Below are positions 15,990 through 24,196 of a DNA stretch of 64,000 nucleotides, piece by piece. Below the pieces are notes generated by a model. The model did not search any database. It was not told the DNA's origin and saw only the letters and a program-made list of their open reading frames with translations. The stretch is from Acidobacteriota bacterium (GTDB lineage: Bacteria > Acidobacteriota > Blastocatellia > Pyrinomonadales > Pyrinomonadaceae), in the NCBI GenBank assembly GCA_003223935.1, contig QHXQ01000031.1, forward strand, positions 1 through 64,000, in the 5' to 3' direction. The first letter of the stretch is position 1. Each line of letters begins with the position of its first letter. Both the position numbers and the translations under genes were made by a program.

Positions 15990-17165
15990 ATGCCAGAGAA
16001 GAAACCGCAACCGCGTAGAAGCGGCTCAATTAAAAAGAAACGCGATGGACTGTTTCTCGTCAGTGTTTTTCTTGGGCGTGATGCTAACGGGAAACGTCAG
16101 TACCACTACAAACAGATTCAAGGCACGAAGGGCGACGCCCAAACTTACCTGAACGACATCCTGCACTCCAAAGATACAGGCACGTTTGTTAAGCCCCTTC
16201 CTTTGACGTTGAATGAATATCTGACGAAGTGGCTTGCGACTGCCGCACGCCCGCGAGTCTCAGAGCGCACACATGAGGGTTATACCTATTTGCTCGACCG
16301 ACACATTCAGCCGGAACTAGGGCAACGCAAACTCTCTGACGTGCGCCCGCTACACATTCAGAAACTTTACGCCGACCTGCTGGCGCGTGGGCTATCGGCG
16401 CGCACGGTGCGCTACCTTCATGCCGTGCTGTCGTCGGCACTGAAACAGGCTGTGCGGTGGGGCATGTTGGCGCGCAATCCGGCTGAGCTTGTCGAATTGC
16501 CGCGCCAAGTACGCAAGGAGATGCGGGCGCTCTCGCCAACAGAGGCGAGTGAATTTCTTAAAGCTGCAAGAGCAGATCGTTGGGGCGTGCTGTTTGCGCT
16601 CGCGCTAACAACAGGGATGCGCCCCGAAGAGTATCTTGGCTTGCAGTGGAAAGACGTTGACCTAAAGCAAGGCATCGTGATCGTGAGACGTGCTCTTGTG
16701 TGGCGCAGCGTCGGCGGCGGGTGGTACTTTGGCGAGCCGAAGACGACGCGCAGTCGGCGCTCAATTCCCTTGCCTGCTTCAACCCTGCGTGCTCTCATAG
16801 CGCATCGGCGGCAGCAAGCGGCAGAGCGATTGAAAGCGGGTGCAGCCTATCAACAACACGATCTCGTCTTTGCCACGCCCGAAGGCGGGCCGCTTGCGCC
16901 GCGTAACCTCAAGCGGCGGCACTATCGCCCGATCCTTGAACGCGCGAAGTTGCCGCAAGACCTCCGCCTGTATGACCTGCGCCACACTTGCGCGACACTG
17001 CTACTAGCGGCTGGCGAGCATCCGAAAGTCGTCAGTGAAAGGCTCGGACATGCCAGCATCACGCTGACGCTCGACGTTTATTCGCATGTGCTGCCGACGA
17101 TGCAAGAGGCCGCTTCACAAAAACTCGAAAGCTTGCTTTACGGTAAGAAAAAGGGCAAGGCTTAG
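15990..17165 (+). CDS. int: Tyrosine recombinase integrase
   Basis: The integrase catalyses site-specific recombination between the element and the tRNA-Phe gene. From the ATG at 15990 (AGGAG seven bases upstream) the protein has about 391 residues; the open frame reaches back to 15942. It has a basic N-terminal arm-binding segment (KKKRDGLFLV...GKRQYHYKQI), a SAM-like core-binding domain (LNEYLTKWLATAARPRVSERTHEGY) and the catalytic domain. The catalytic residues are R in TTGMRPEEYLGLQWKD, H-x2-R-type LYDLRHTCATLLL, the GHASI motif and Y in LDVYSHVLP. It lies 75 bp from the attachment site in tRNA-Phe. Confidence 0.95.
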   Translation: MPEKKPQPRRSGSIKKKRDGLFLVSVFLGRDANGKRQYHYKQIQGTKGDAQTYLNDILHSKDTGTFVKPLPLTLNEYLTKWLATAARPRVSERTHEGYTYLLDRHIQPELGQRKLSDVRPLHIQKLYADLLARGLSARTVRYLHAVLSSALKQAVRWGMLARNPAELVELPRQVRKEMRALSPTEASEFLKAARADRWGVLFALALTTGMRPEEYLGLQWKDVDLKQGIVIVRRALVWRSVGGGWYFGEPKTTRSRRSIPLPASTLRALIAHRRQQAAERLKAGAAYQQHDLVFATPEGGPLAPRNLKRRHYRPILERAKLPQDLRLYDLRHTCATLLLAAGEHPKVVSERLGHASITLTLDVYSHVLPTMQEAASQKLESLLYGKKKGKA

Positions 17166-17167
17166 AA

Positions 17168-17192
17168 ATTTGGCAGACCATTGGCAGACCAA
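17168..17192. repeat. Right arm-type repeat (two TTGGCAGACCA-like units)
   Basis: Exact 25 bp copy of 287-311, directly after the int stop and 48 bp from attR. Both copies are in the same orientation. Together they frame the element, as arm-type sites of integrase or excisionase do. Confidence 0.6.
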
Positions 17193-17199
17193 AAGACGA

Positions 17200-17222
17200 A
17201 GGGCGTCCCGAAAGGACGCCCT
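17200..17222 (+). terminator. Hairpin after int
   Basis: A 9 bp perfect stem (AGGGCGTCC / GGACGCCCT) with a 5 nt loop, between int and tRNA-Phe. The tail on the plus strand (AAGTTATTTA) is only weakly U-rich, and on the minus strand TCGTCTTTTGG follows. It may serve both int and the tRNA. Confidence 0.5.
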
Positions 17223-17239
17223 AAGTTATTTAGAATGAA

Positions 17240-17283
17240 ATGGCTAGGGACGGAATCGAACCGCCGACACCCTGATTTTCAGT
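17240..17283. repeat. attR: 44 bp repeat within intact tRNA-Phe
   Basis: Identical to 131-174. It covers one base beyond the tRNA 3' end, the acceptor and T arms and the anticodon region. It is the right boundary of the integrative element, and the element itself supplies the 3' half of the functional tRNA. Confidence 0.92.
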
Positions 17284-17313
17284 CAGGTGCTCTACCAACT
17301 GAGCTACCTAGCC
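17241..17313 (-). tRNA. tRNA-Phe (GAA)
   Basis: The minus strand folds as a 73 nt tRNA: acceptor stem GGCTAGG/CCTAGCC with discriminator A, a D arm (GCTC AGTTGGTA GAG), an anticodon stem CCTGA/TCAGG around CTGAAAA (anticodon GAA, phenylalanine), and a T arm with the TTCGATT loop. The 3' CCA is not encoded. It is the target site of the integrative element and is kept intact by it. Confidence 0.97.
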
Positions 17314-17331
17314 GGATTGAGTAAGGGCGCA

Positions 17332-17361
17332 AGTATAGGAAGTCGCCTGTGCGGCTGTCAA
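17332..17361 (-). promoter_or_regulatory. Promoter of tRNA-Phe
   Basis: On the minus strand TTGACA (17356-17361) and TATACT (17332-17337) are separated by 18 bp. The -10 lies about 18 bp before the first tRNA base. This is chromosomal DNA outside the element. Confidence 0.7.
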
Positions 17362-17408
17362 CCAGTGTGGCTGCAACCGATTTTTGTCGAATTAGTCACA
17401 AAAAGTCG

Positions 17409-17436
17409 TTGACAATCTGGCTCAGGGGTATATAAT
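17409..17436 (+). promoter_or_regulatory. Near-consensus promoter facing a non-coding region
   Basis: TTGACA (17409-17414) and TATAAT (17431-17436), both perfect, are separated by 16 bp. The only sequence downstream before the convergent gene at 17597 is a 150 bp non-coding stretch with strong secondary structure. This is the basis for the small RNA call. Confidence 0.75.
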
Positions 17437-17442
17437 CGGCCG

Positions 17443-17580
17443 CGTTCAGGATGTGCTGACGACCAAAAGTCAGCGCGTCGCAAGACAACATCCGAGACAG
17501 AACTTAGACGCCCGCCTCGTGCCGGCTTGGCCGCCGAACCGCCCCCCGGTTTCGCAACCTCCAAGCCGGCACAGCTTTTG
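17443..17580 (+). ncRNA. Candidate structured small RNA
   Basis: A transcript starting near 17443 would fold into two domains. Domain 1 is a three-way junction: outer stem GGATGT (17449-17454) / ACATCC (17488-17493), an inner stem GCTGAC (17455-17460) / GTCAGC (17469-17474) and a small GTC-GCAA-GAC tetraloop hairpin (17477-17486). Domain 2 is a perfect 12 bp stem, GTGCCGGCTTGG (17519-17530) / 17561-17572, followed by AGCTTTT, which looks like a terminator. No reading frame fits. It does not match the SRP RNA, tmRNA or RNase P signatures that I know. A 6S-like role is not supported by the fold. Confidence 0.6.
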
Positions 17581-17596
17581 GCCGCAAGTTGTTTTG

Positions 17597-18937
17597 TCAA
17601 CCACGCAAGCCTGAAATGGCCGCGCGCTGAAATAGAAGCTCAGCCTGCGTGCGCGCCGCAGACATAACCTCCCGTTCAGACATACTTATTAGTTCGCCGT
17701 CGCGCAGCACGACCCGGCCGTTAATCAATACGTCACGGACATCGCTCGCCTCGGCCGCGTACACGATACTTGAAATGACATCAGGGCGCGGCATCAGATG
17801 CAGTCGCTCTAAATTCAAGATCATGATGTCGGCCCGCTTGCCGACCTCGAGGCTGCCAATCTCAGCCTGCAACCCTAACGCGCGTGCGCCCGCGATTGTC
17901 GCTAGACGCAACATGCGGCGGGCAGGTAGTGCGTCCGCGCCTCTCTGCGCTTTTTGTAGCAGCGCGGCCGTGCGCACCTCTGTGAACATGTCGAGCCGAT
18001 TGTTGCAGGGCGCACCATCCGCGCCGAGTGAGACGGAGATGCCACGCTCAAGCATCTCTGCGACGGGTGCAATGCCTGAGCCGAGTTTCAGGTTCGACGA
18101 CGGACAATGCAGGACGTGCGTGCCTGTGCGCGCGAGTATGCCCAACTCTTCATCGTTGAGGTGGACGCAATGCGCAAGCGCAACATGCGGCGCAGCGAGA
18201 CCAACCGTATTCAAGTAAGCGATGTTGCGCTGACCCGTTATCTGCTCAACTAATTCGATCTCGGTGCGATTCTCCGACGCATGCGTATGCACCAATACGC
18301 CGCGCTCGCGCGCGAGTTGCGCGACACGTTCGAGCAGCGTGCGTGTGCAACTGATGGCGAAGCGCGGCGCGAAGCAATAACGAATCCGGCCGTCCGCACG
18401 TCTGTGCCACTCTTCGAGCAACGCGAGCGATGCATTGATCGAAGTTTCTGTCTCTTCGTGCAATGCCACAGGCACGTCCTCGCCCGCATCCATCATGCAC
18501 TTGCCGACGGTCGCGCGAAAGCCAGATTCCTCGACCGCGTGAAAGACTTCGCCTGTGTGATTCACGGTCTCCATCGTCAGCGCGCAGGTCGTGCCGCCTT
18601 TGATCAACTCCGCGATGCCGAGCCGTGCCGAAGCGCGAATGGATTCAGGCGTGTGGGCAGCCTCCAACGGCCAGACGCGCTGCTTCAACCAATCAATCAA
18701 TGGCAGATCGTCGGCCGCGCCGCGAAAGAGCGTCTGGCAGAGATGTATGTGCGTCTGGATGAAGCCGGGCAGCACGGCGCAGCCGCGCGCGTCAATCGTC
18801 TCATCGGCGGCTTGATCAACTGCACCGATGGCGACGATGCGCCCGTCACGCACGAGCAGATCGCCCGCGATGATCGCATCCGTATCGGACACGGTGATGA
18901 TCGTGCCGCCCTTGATGAGAACTGATCCGTTCATCAT
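17597..18937 (-). CDS. Amidohydrolase, MTA/SAH deaminase type
   Basis: This 446-residue cytosolic enzyme belongs to the ATZ/TRZ subgroup of amidohydrolases, which deaminate 5'-methylthioadenosine, S-adenosylhomocysteine, 5'-deoxyadenosine or guanine-like substrates. Metal ligands are visible: HIHL (the HxH motif), H in VHTHASEN, H in LAHCVHLN and D in [11 protein letters not shown]. The C-terminal [13 protein letters not shown] returns to the beta-sandwich, as is usual. The exact substrate cannot be read from the sequence. It lies alone between recA and the candidate small RNA. The start [11 protein letters not shown] could be either of two adjacent Met codons. Confidence 0.85.
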   Translation of the reverse strand: MMNGSVLIKGGTIITVSDTDAIIAGDLLVRDGRIVAIGAVDQAADETIDARGCAVLPGFIQTHIHLCQTLFRGAADDLPLIDWLKQRVWPLEAAHTPESIRASARLGIAELIKGGTTCALTMETVNHTGEVFHAVEESGFRATVGKCMMDAGEDVPVALHEETETSINASLALLEEWHRRADGRIRYCFAPRFAISCTRTLLERVAQLARERGVLVHTHASENRTEIELVEQITGQRNIAYLNTVGLAAPHVALAHCVHLNDEELGILARTGTHVLHCPSSNLKLGSGIAPVAEMLERGISVSLGADGAPCNNRLDMFTEVRTAALLQKAQRGADALPARRMLRLATIAGARALGLQAEIGSLEVGKRADIMILNLERLHLMPRPDVISSIVYAAEASDVRDVLINGRVVLRDGELISMSEREVMSAARTQAELLFQRAAISGLRG

Positions 18938-19011
18938 TCGTTGAAGAAGCTTTGATCGTAAAAAGGCCGCGCAGATTATGCGCGCGCAAAGCTAAGCTGT
19001 AAAGACACGAC

Positions 19012-19069
19012 TCAGCCGCCAGCGCCCGCAGAGGCCACCATGAGCGGCGGCGCGGACGTTGGCGGCTGA
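19012..19069 (-). terminator. Long hairpin after recA
   Basis: TCAGCCGCCA (19012-19021) pairs perfectly with TGGCGGCTGA (19060-19069), and pairing continues imperfectly inward through GC-rich sequence. On the minus strand GAGTCGTGTCTTTACAG follows. It lies 23 bp beyond the recA stop and is the probable recA terminator. Confidence 0.55.
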
Positions 19070-19091
19070 ACATGCCGACAGGTTCTTCGGT

Positions 19092-20180
19092 TTACTTCTT
19101 GCTCGACGCGGCCGTGTCGGCCTTCGCGTCAGCTTTCGCGTCGGCCTTCGCTTCGTCGGCCTCGAACACAGGGATGCCAAGCGTGACGCGCACTTCATTC
19201 TCGATGCGCCGCCGGAGCGCCGCATCGTCCTTCAACGTCTGCTTCGAGTTCTCGCGTCCTTGCCCAAGCCGCTCGCCTTTGTATGAGAACCACGCGCCGC
19301 TCTTCTCGACGATCCGGTGCTGCACCGCGAGGTCGAGCACGTCGCCTTCGCGCGAGATGCCTTCGCCGTACATGATGTCGAACTCGCACTCGCGGAACGG
19401 CGGCGCAACCTTGTTCTTCACCACCTTGACCTTTGTGCGATTGCCGACCACGCGGTCGCCGTCCTTGATCGCGCCGATGCGGCGAATGTCGAGGCGCAAG
19501 CTAGAATAAAACTTCAGCGCGCGCCCGCCAGACGTCGTCTCAGGCGAACCGAACATGACGCCGATCTTCTCGCGGATTTGGTTGATGAAGATGAGGCTCG
19601 TGTTGGTCGAAGCGACCACCGCCGTCAGTTTGCGCAGCGCCTGCGACATCAGACGCGCTTGCAAGCCCGGCAAAGAGTCGCCCATCTCGCCGTCCAACTC
19701 TGCGCGCGGCACGAGCGCCGCCACCGAGTCGATCACGATCACATCCACGCCGGCCGAACGTACAAGCGCCTCCGCAATTTCGAGCGCCTGCTCGCCCGAA
19801 TCCGGTTGCGAGATGAGCAGCTCATCAATGTTGACGCCGAGTTTGCCCGCGTACTCCGCGTCCATCGCGTGCTCTGAATCAATGTAGGCCGCCACGCCGC
19901 CCGCCTTCTGCGCTTCGGCGACGATGTGCAGCGCCAAAGTTGTCTTGCCCGAAGCTTCCGGGCCGTAAATCTCTATGACACGCCCGCGCGGGACGCCGCC
20001 GATGCCGATGGCCGCGTCGAGCGAGAGCGACGTGGTCGAGATCGACAGCACGTCCGCCACCTCACGCTCGCCCAGACGCATGATCGAGCCTTTGCCAAAT
20101 TTCTTTTCGATGTTCAGGAGCGCCGCTTCAATCGCCTTGCCGCGATCCGCGCCAAATTTTTCCGCCATTGCACCTATCAC
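19092..20180 (-). CDS. recA: RecA recombinase
   Basis: RecA drives homologous strand exchange and LexA self-cleavage. The family signature is complete: [20 protein letters not shown] at the N-terminus, Walker [10 protein letters not shown], the IYGPEAS and IDSEHAMD strands, Walker [13 protein letters not shown], and the DNA-binding loops around ALRKLTAVV and [17 protein letters not shown]. The C-terminal tail carries repeated KADA units ([18 protein letters not shown]). A GTG start at 20180 has a GAGAGGA site eight bases upstream, whereas the ATG at 20168 ([10 protein letters not shown]) is the classic start but has a poor site. Length (about 360) is normal. No clear LexA box is visible upstream. 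Confidence 0.98.
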   Translation of the reverse strand: MIGAMAEKFGADRGKAIEAALLNIEKKFGKGSIMRLGEREVADVLSISTTSLSLDAAIGIGGVPRGRVIEIYGPEASGKTTLALHIVAEAQKAGGVAAYIDSEHAMDAEYAGKLGVNIDELLISQPDSGEQALEIAEALVRSAGVDVIVIDSVAALVPRAELDGEMGDSLPGLQARLMSQALRKLTAVVASTNTSLIFINQIREKIGVMFGSPETTSGGRALKFYSSLRLDIRRIGAIKDGDRVVGNRTKVKVVKNKVAPPFRECEFDIMYGEGISREGDVLDLAVQHRIVEKSGAWFSYKGERLGQGRENSKQTLKDDAALRRRIENEVRVTLGIPVFEADEAKADAKADAKADTAASSKK

Positions 20181-20393
20181 TTTCTTCGTCCTCTCTTCCT
20201 ATCGCTGTTGTTAGACCGCCGGACTGGCGAACCGGCAGGCAGTATAACACAGACAACGCAAGAATGGAACGACGTTTCACGCATGCAACAAACTATTTTT
20301 CACCTTAATTTGGTGAGGTGTCCCGCATGCCGAATCTCAAGGACGCGCAAGGATACGCCAAAACGTCCTGCCGCTCAAGCGCAAAATGAAAGC

Positions 20394-21182
20394 CTATTCC
20401 GGCACCAATGAGCGCGCGAATGCACCGATACGGGCAACGAGATCAGGTGCGTTCACGTGTCTTTCAATCTCCGCGACGATAGCTGAGCCGACGACAGCAG
20501 CATCTGCGTAGCGCCAGACTTCTGCGACCTGTGCGCGCGTAGAGATGCCGAAGCCGACGGCGACGGGCAGGTCGGTCACTGCGCGGACACGGCGCACGAG
20601 TCGTTCGGCTGCTGCGTTCACTTCTGTTTGCTGACCTGTGATGCCAGCGCGCGAGACGGCGTAGATGAAACCGCTCGCACGTTCCGCGATCATCTGCAAG
20701 CGCGCATCGGTCGAAGTCGGCGCGACGAGAAAGATCAGATCGAGTCCGTGCTGCTTGACGAGCGGCGCAAACTCGCCCGCCTCCTCTGGCGCGAGGTCGG
20801 TCACGAGCAGACCATCAACGCCCACGCGCTGCGACTCAGTGCATAGGCGTTCGTGCCCGAACTGCAACAGCGGGTTGTAATAGCTGAACAGCACGACGGG
20901 CACGTCCGTCTCGCGCCGCGCGTCGGCGACGACGGCCAAAACATCTGCGACGCTAACGCCGTGCTTGAGCGCACGTTCCGACGCGCGTTGGATCACAGGC
21001 CCGTCCGCCATCGGATCGCTGAACGGGATGCCAAGCTCGATCAAGGTCGCGCCCGCATGCGCCAGTTCGACGATGAGCGCGCGCGTCGTTTCAAGATCAG
21101 GATCGCCCGCCGTGATGAATGGAATGAAGCCGCGTCGTCCGGCACGGCGCAAGCGCGCGAAAGTCTCTGCGATGCGGCTCAA
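20394..21182 (-). CDS. trpA: Tryptophan synthase alpha chain
   Basis: TrpA cleaves indole-3-glycerol phosphate to indole, which passes to TrpB. The start is a TTG at 21182 preceded by GGAG, 17 bp after the trpB stop, giving 262 residues, the usual length. Motifs are FIPFITAGDP, the catalytic Glu in LIELGIPFSDPMADGPVIQ, the second catalytic Asp in DGLLVTDLAPEEA, and phosphate-binding GFGIST and VVGSAIV. The much longer open frame extending upstream to 21992 is trpB in the wrong frame. It is the last gene of the trp gene run. Confidence 0.97.
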   Translation of the reverse strand: MSRIAETFARLRRAGRRGFIPFITAGDPDLETTRALIVELAHAGATLIELGIPFSDPMADGPVIQRASERALKHGVSVADVLAVVADARRETDVPVVLFSYYNPLLQFGHERLCTESQRVGVDGLLVTDLAPEEAGEFAPLVKQHGLDLIFLVAPTSTDARLQMIAERASGFIYAVSRAGITGQQTEVNAAAERLVRRVRAVTDLPVAVGFGISTRAQVAEVWRYADAAVVGSAIVAEIERHVNAPDLVARIGAFARSLVPE

Positions 21183-21199
21183 GCTGTTGCTCCGTCGTG

Positions 21200-22399
21200 C
21201 TATTCCATGTCGGCGACAGTCTGCACGTCCTTGTCGCCGCGCCCGGAGAGATTGACGATCATGATCTGATCCTGCGCCAACTCGCGCGCAACACGTAGCG
21301 CATACGCGACTGCGTGCGCCGATTCGAGCGCGGGGATGATGCCTTCGAGTTCGGAGAGCGTGTGAAAGGCCGCGAGTGCGTCTGCATCTGAAGCGGAGAC
21401 GTATTGGACGCGCCCGGCGTCGTGCAAGAAAGCGTGTTCGGGGCCGATGGAAGGATAATCGAGACCGGCCGAGACGGAATGCGTCGCCGCGATCTGCCCG
21501 CGTTCGTCTTGCAGGACATAACTCATCGTGCCTTGCAACACGCCGGGACGACCGCCGCCAGGGTTGAAGCGCGCCGCGTGTTCGCCCAACTCTGCGCCGC
21601 GCCCGCCCGCTTCGACGCCGATCATGCGGACGTTCTCGTCTGCGAGAAACGGATGAAACAGACCGATTGAGTTTGAGCCGCCGCCGACGCAGGCGATGAG
21701 CACGTCGGGCAAGCGCCCCTCCCTTTCGAGTATCTGCGCACGCGCCTCGCGGCCGATGACGCTTTGAAAATCGCGCACCATGCGCGGATAAGGATGCGGC
21801 CCCAACGCGCTGCCGAGCAGGTAGTAAGTGTCCGCAACGTTCGTCACCCAATCGCGCAGCGCCTCGTTGATCGCATCCTTGAGTGTGCGCGCGCCTGCGT
21901 CCACCTCGCGCACTTCTGCACCGAGCAGGCGCATGCGAAAGACATTGAGTTGTTGCCGACGCATGTCCTCCGCGCCCATATAGACGACGCACTTCAGGCC
22001 AAACAGCGCGCAGACGGTCGCGGTCGCAACGCCGTGTTGGCCTGCGCCTGTCTCTGCAATGATGCGCTGCTTGCCCATGCGCCGTGCGAGCAAGACTTGA
22101 CCGAGCGCGTTGTTGATCTTGTGCGAACCTGTATGCGAGAGGTCTTCGCGTTTGAGGTAGATGCGCGCGCCACCCGCTTGCTCAGTCAGTCGCGCGGTGA
22201 AGTAGAGCGGCGTCGGACGGCCGGAGTAATCGCGCAGTAGTTGGTTGAACTCGGCTTGAAACGTCGCGTCGTCGCGCGCCACTTCGTAGGCTTCGTTCAA
22301 CTCTTCGAGCGGAGCCATCAGAGTCTCAGGCACGAAGCGCCCGCCATAAGCGCCCCAGTGCCCACGCTCGTCGGGTTGATTGAGAGATTCATTTGCCAT
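21200..22399 (-). CDS. trpB: Tryptophan synthase beta chain
   Basis: TrpB joins indole and serine with pyridoxal phosphate. It has 399 residues, the usual length, from [28 protein letters not shown]. The PLP lysine is in [15 protein letters not shown], the substrate glutamate in [13 protein letters not shown], and the phosphate-binding loop is [10 protein letters not shown]. It ends 17 bp before trpA. The start codon is only 9 bp downstream of a perfect TATAAT, so the mRNA from that promoter would be almost leaderless. The longer frame back to 22534 overlaps the GGDEF gene and is unlikely. Confidence 0.98.
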   Translation of the reverse strand: MANESLNQPDERGHWGAYGGRFVPETLMAPLEELNEAYEVARDDATFQAEFNQLLRDYSGRPTPLYFTARLTEQAGGARIYLKREDLSHTGSHKINNALGQVLLARRMGKQRIIAETGAGQHGVATATVCALFGLKCVVYMGAEDMRRQQLNVFRMRLLGAEVREVDAGARTLKDAINEALRDWVTNVADTYYLLGSALGPHPYPRMVRDFQSVIGREARAQILEREGRLPDVLIACVGGGSNSIGLFHPFLADENVRMIGVEAGGRGAELGEHAARFNPGGGRPGVLQGTMSYVLQDERGQIAATHSVSAGLDYPSIGPEHAFLHDAGRVQYVSASDADALAAFHTLSELEGIIPALESAHAVAYALRVARELAQDQIMIVNLSGRGDKDVQTVADME

Positions 22400-22408
22400 G
22401 CGGCCCGG

Positions 22409-22437
22409 ATTATAACACCGGCGCTTAGGACGCAATG
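22409..22437 (-). promoter_or_regulatory. TATAAT promoter directly before trpB
   Basis: A perfect -10 TATAAT (22409-22414, minus strand) ends 9 bp before the trpB ATG. The -35 candidates ATTGCG or CATTGC (22431-22437) are weak. Transcription from here would start within a few bases of the start codon. It would allow trpBA to be expressed apart from the upstream trp genes. Confidence 0.5.
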
Positions 22438-23357
22438 GCCGGCGGCGCAATGACGACGCAATTGCGCCCAGCCGATTTGGCGCGATAGAGCGCGGCATCG
22501 CTCGCCGCGTAGAGCGCGCGTTCTGTCGTCGCATGCACGGGACAGACGGCGACGCCGATGCTAATCGTGACCGTGCCGACCTGTTCGACGGCCGTCTCGG
22601 CCACAGCTTGGCGCAACCTTTCGGCTGCGGCTTGCGCGCTCGCCTCGTCCGCGTTCGCCAAGAGCAAAGCGAACTCTTCGCCGCCGAGACGCGCGGCCGT
22701 GTCGTTGTCGCGCGAGAGGGCGACGAGCGCGGCGGCGATGTGGCGTATGGTCACGTCGCCCGCAGAGTGGCCGTGCGCGTCGTTGATCTGTTTCAAATGA
22801 TCTATGTCCACGAGCAGCAGCGCGCACGGGACGCCATAACGTCGCCAACGTTCCAGTTCATTGCCGAGCGCGGTGCGGAAACGACGCCGGTTCGCCAGTC
22901 CTGTTAAATAATCGCGGTCGGCTTCAGCACGCAGACGGTCAACCGATTGCTTGTGCTTAACCAGTTGTTCGGTGCGCGCGACGAGCAGAGAGAGATCGCG
23001 CGGCATTTCGATATAATCATAAGCGCCTGACCGCAACGCTTGCTCGCGCCGTGTGGCGGTCGCTTCATGCGCGCCGATCAAGATGAACGGCACGCCGTCC
23101 TGCGCTTGAGTTAATAATCGCGCCAACTCGTCCGCGCTGATGCCCGACAGGTTCTGGTCAATCACGACAACGTGCGGGCGCGTGCTGCGCAGACGCACCA
23201 ACGCCGCCATGCCGCCAGCCACGCCAACCACCGCGCAGCCTGCTTGCTCCAACGCCGCTTGATAAGCGTTTGTTGGCGCGTCCGACACCAGCAGAACGCG
23301 CCCTTGATCGCGGCCCGTCGCCTGTTGTTTGCCCATTGCTTGCGCAGTTGCACTCAT
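22425..23357 (-). CDS. Receiver-GGDEF diguanylate cyclase inside the trp gene run
   Basis: This 310-residue protein joins an N-terminal receiver-like domain (1-130) to a GGDEF domain. The active site is RLGGEEF (GGEEF at 225-229) and an RxxD inhibitory site is present five residues upstream (RDND, 216-219), so it probably makes c-di-GMP with product inhibition. The receiver keeps the Asp (D67 in [10 protein letters not shown]), but the usual acidic pair is SD, the conserved Thr/Ser position is Gly (ILIGAHE), and the Lys before Pro is Met (IEMP). Phosphorylation control is therefore doubtful. It lies between trpF and trpB on the same strand, with a 157 bp gap upstream. Confidence 0.88.
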   Translation of the reverse strand: MSATAQAMGKQQATGRDQGRVLLVSDAPTNAYQAALEQAGCAVVGVAGGMAALVRLRSTRPHVVVIDQNLSGISADELARLLTQAQDGVPFILIGAHEATATRREQALRSGAYDYIEMPRDLSLLVARTEQLVKHKQSVDRLRAEADRDYLTGLANRRRFRTALGNELERWRRYGVPCALLLVDIDHLKQINDAHGHSAGDVTIRHIAAALVALSRDNDTAARLGGEEFALLLANADEASAQAAAERLRQAVAETAVEQVGTVTISIGVAVCPVHATTERALYAASDAALYRAKSAGRNCVVIAPPAIAS

Positions 23358-23514
23358 CTGATGCGTTTGAAATTGCGAACGGCTTAAACGTTATTGACAG
23401 CGAAACGCGGTGAGGGGATTTATCAGGGGTTCCTGTGTCGGCGCGCCACGATGGAGCGCGGCTTGTTCAAGTTCAAGGTGACAGAATAACCGATCAGTGC
23501 GTGCGGTCGTCAAG

Positions 23515-24138
23515 TTAATTTGCTGCGCGCACGGCCGCGACGAACGCGCGCAGCTTTGCCACGTCCTTTTTGCCCGGCGCAGCCTCGACGCCGCTGCACA
23601 CGTCAACGGCAAACGGGCGCACCGCCGCAATCGCCGCGCCGACATTCTCCGTCGTCAATCCACCCGCTAAAAAAAGGTGCGTTACAAGATCGCGCGTGCG
23701 CCGCGCCAGCGACCAATCGAACGAGCGCCCCGTGCCGCCATGCGCGCGCGGGCTGTAAGCGTCCAGCAGGATCGCGTGCGTGCGATAGCTTGCTGCCTGT
23801 TCCGGCGTGAACGAATCGCCGACGCGCAGAGCTTTAATCACCCTTTGCGCCGACAACGCCGCGCAATAATCCGGCGACTCTTCGCCATGCAATTGCACCG
23901 CCGCGACGCCGGCCGCAGCGGCCATGCGCGCCACCTGCGCCGGCTCACCCTCATTCACAAACACGCCGACGGTCAGCACGGACGACGGCAACCGCGCGAT
24001 GATCTCGTGCGCGGCAGCCGTTGTGATGAAGCGCGGACTGCGCCGGTAGAAATTGAAGCCGAGCGCGTCCGCGCCCGCTTCGACAGCCGCCAGCGCGTCC
24101 GCCAGATTCGTGATGCCGCAAATCTTGACCTGCACCAT
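23515..24138 (-). CDS. trpF: Phosphoribosylanthranilate isomerase
   Basis: TrpF catalyses the Amadori rearrangement of phosphoribosylanthranilate. The start MVQVKICGITNLADALAAVEAGADALGFNF at 24138 gives 207 residues. The catalytic Cys is in VKICGIT and the catalytic Asp in AILLDAYS. The phosphate-binding segments are LAGGLTTENV and DVCSGVEAAPGKKD. The open frame extends upstream to 24192, but that part is a heptamer repeat and overlaps trpC. A separate hisA lies at 29300, so a shared HisA/TrpF enzyme is not needed. Confidence 0.96.
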   Translation of the reverse strand: MVQVKICGITNLADALAAVEAGADALGFNFYRRSPRFITTAAAHEIIARLPSSVLTVGVFVNEGEPAQVARMAAAAGVAAVQLHGEESPDYCAALSAQRVIKALRVGDSFTPEQAASYRTHAILLDAYSPRAHGGTGRSFDWSLARRTRDLVTHLFLAGGLTTENVGAAIAAVRPFAVDVCSGVEAAPGKKDVAKLRAFVAAVRAAN

Positions 24139-24151
24139 GGGTGTTTTCGAT

Positions 24152-24196
24152 CTCAGACTTTGAGATTTGAAACTTGAGACTGGCAAGTTCAAATCT
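24152..24196. repeat. Heptamer-armed repeat A (unit RTYTCAA) before trpF
   Basis: On the minus strand GTCTCAA, GTTTCAA and ATCTCAA follow in tandem between the trpC stop and the trpF ATG. A downstream AGATTTGAACTTG, which overlaps the trpC end, pairs with CAAGTTTCAAATCT. It belongs to the family of elements B-G. Confidence 0.6.

Larger units (their letters stand above)
131..17283. mobile_element. Integrative element in tRNA-Phe carrying a type I R-M operon
   Basis: A segment of about 17.1 kb is bounded by 44 bp identical direct repeats (131-174 and 17240-17283) that correspond to the 3' part of tRNA-Phe. The integrase gene is adjacent to the repeat in the intact tRNA, the usual layout for tRNA-targeting tyrosine recombinases. 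Contents are int, two or more excisionase-type HTH genes, a prim-pol/ATPase replication protein, a small-terminase-like HTH protein, a type I R-M operon and a regulator/peptide pair. No conjugation, capsid or large terminase gene is visible, so it is either mobilised by another element or a phage satellite. The boundaries are seen directly; the satellite idea is inference. Confidence 0.9.

Noticed and set aside
17443-17580. Candidate RNA as SRP RNA, tmRNA or RNase P RNA
   Set aside because: The conserved signatures of these RNAs are not seen in the sequence.
17358-17600. Minus-strand open frame over the candidate small RNA
   Set aside because: No start signal or domain; the strand with promoter and terminator is the plus strand.
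20394-21992. 532-residue open frame covering trpA
   Set aside because: The upstream part is trpB read in the wrong frame (Arg-rich nonsense); trpA starts at the TTG at 21182.
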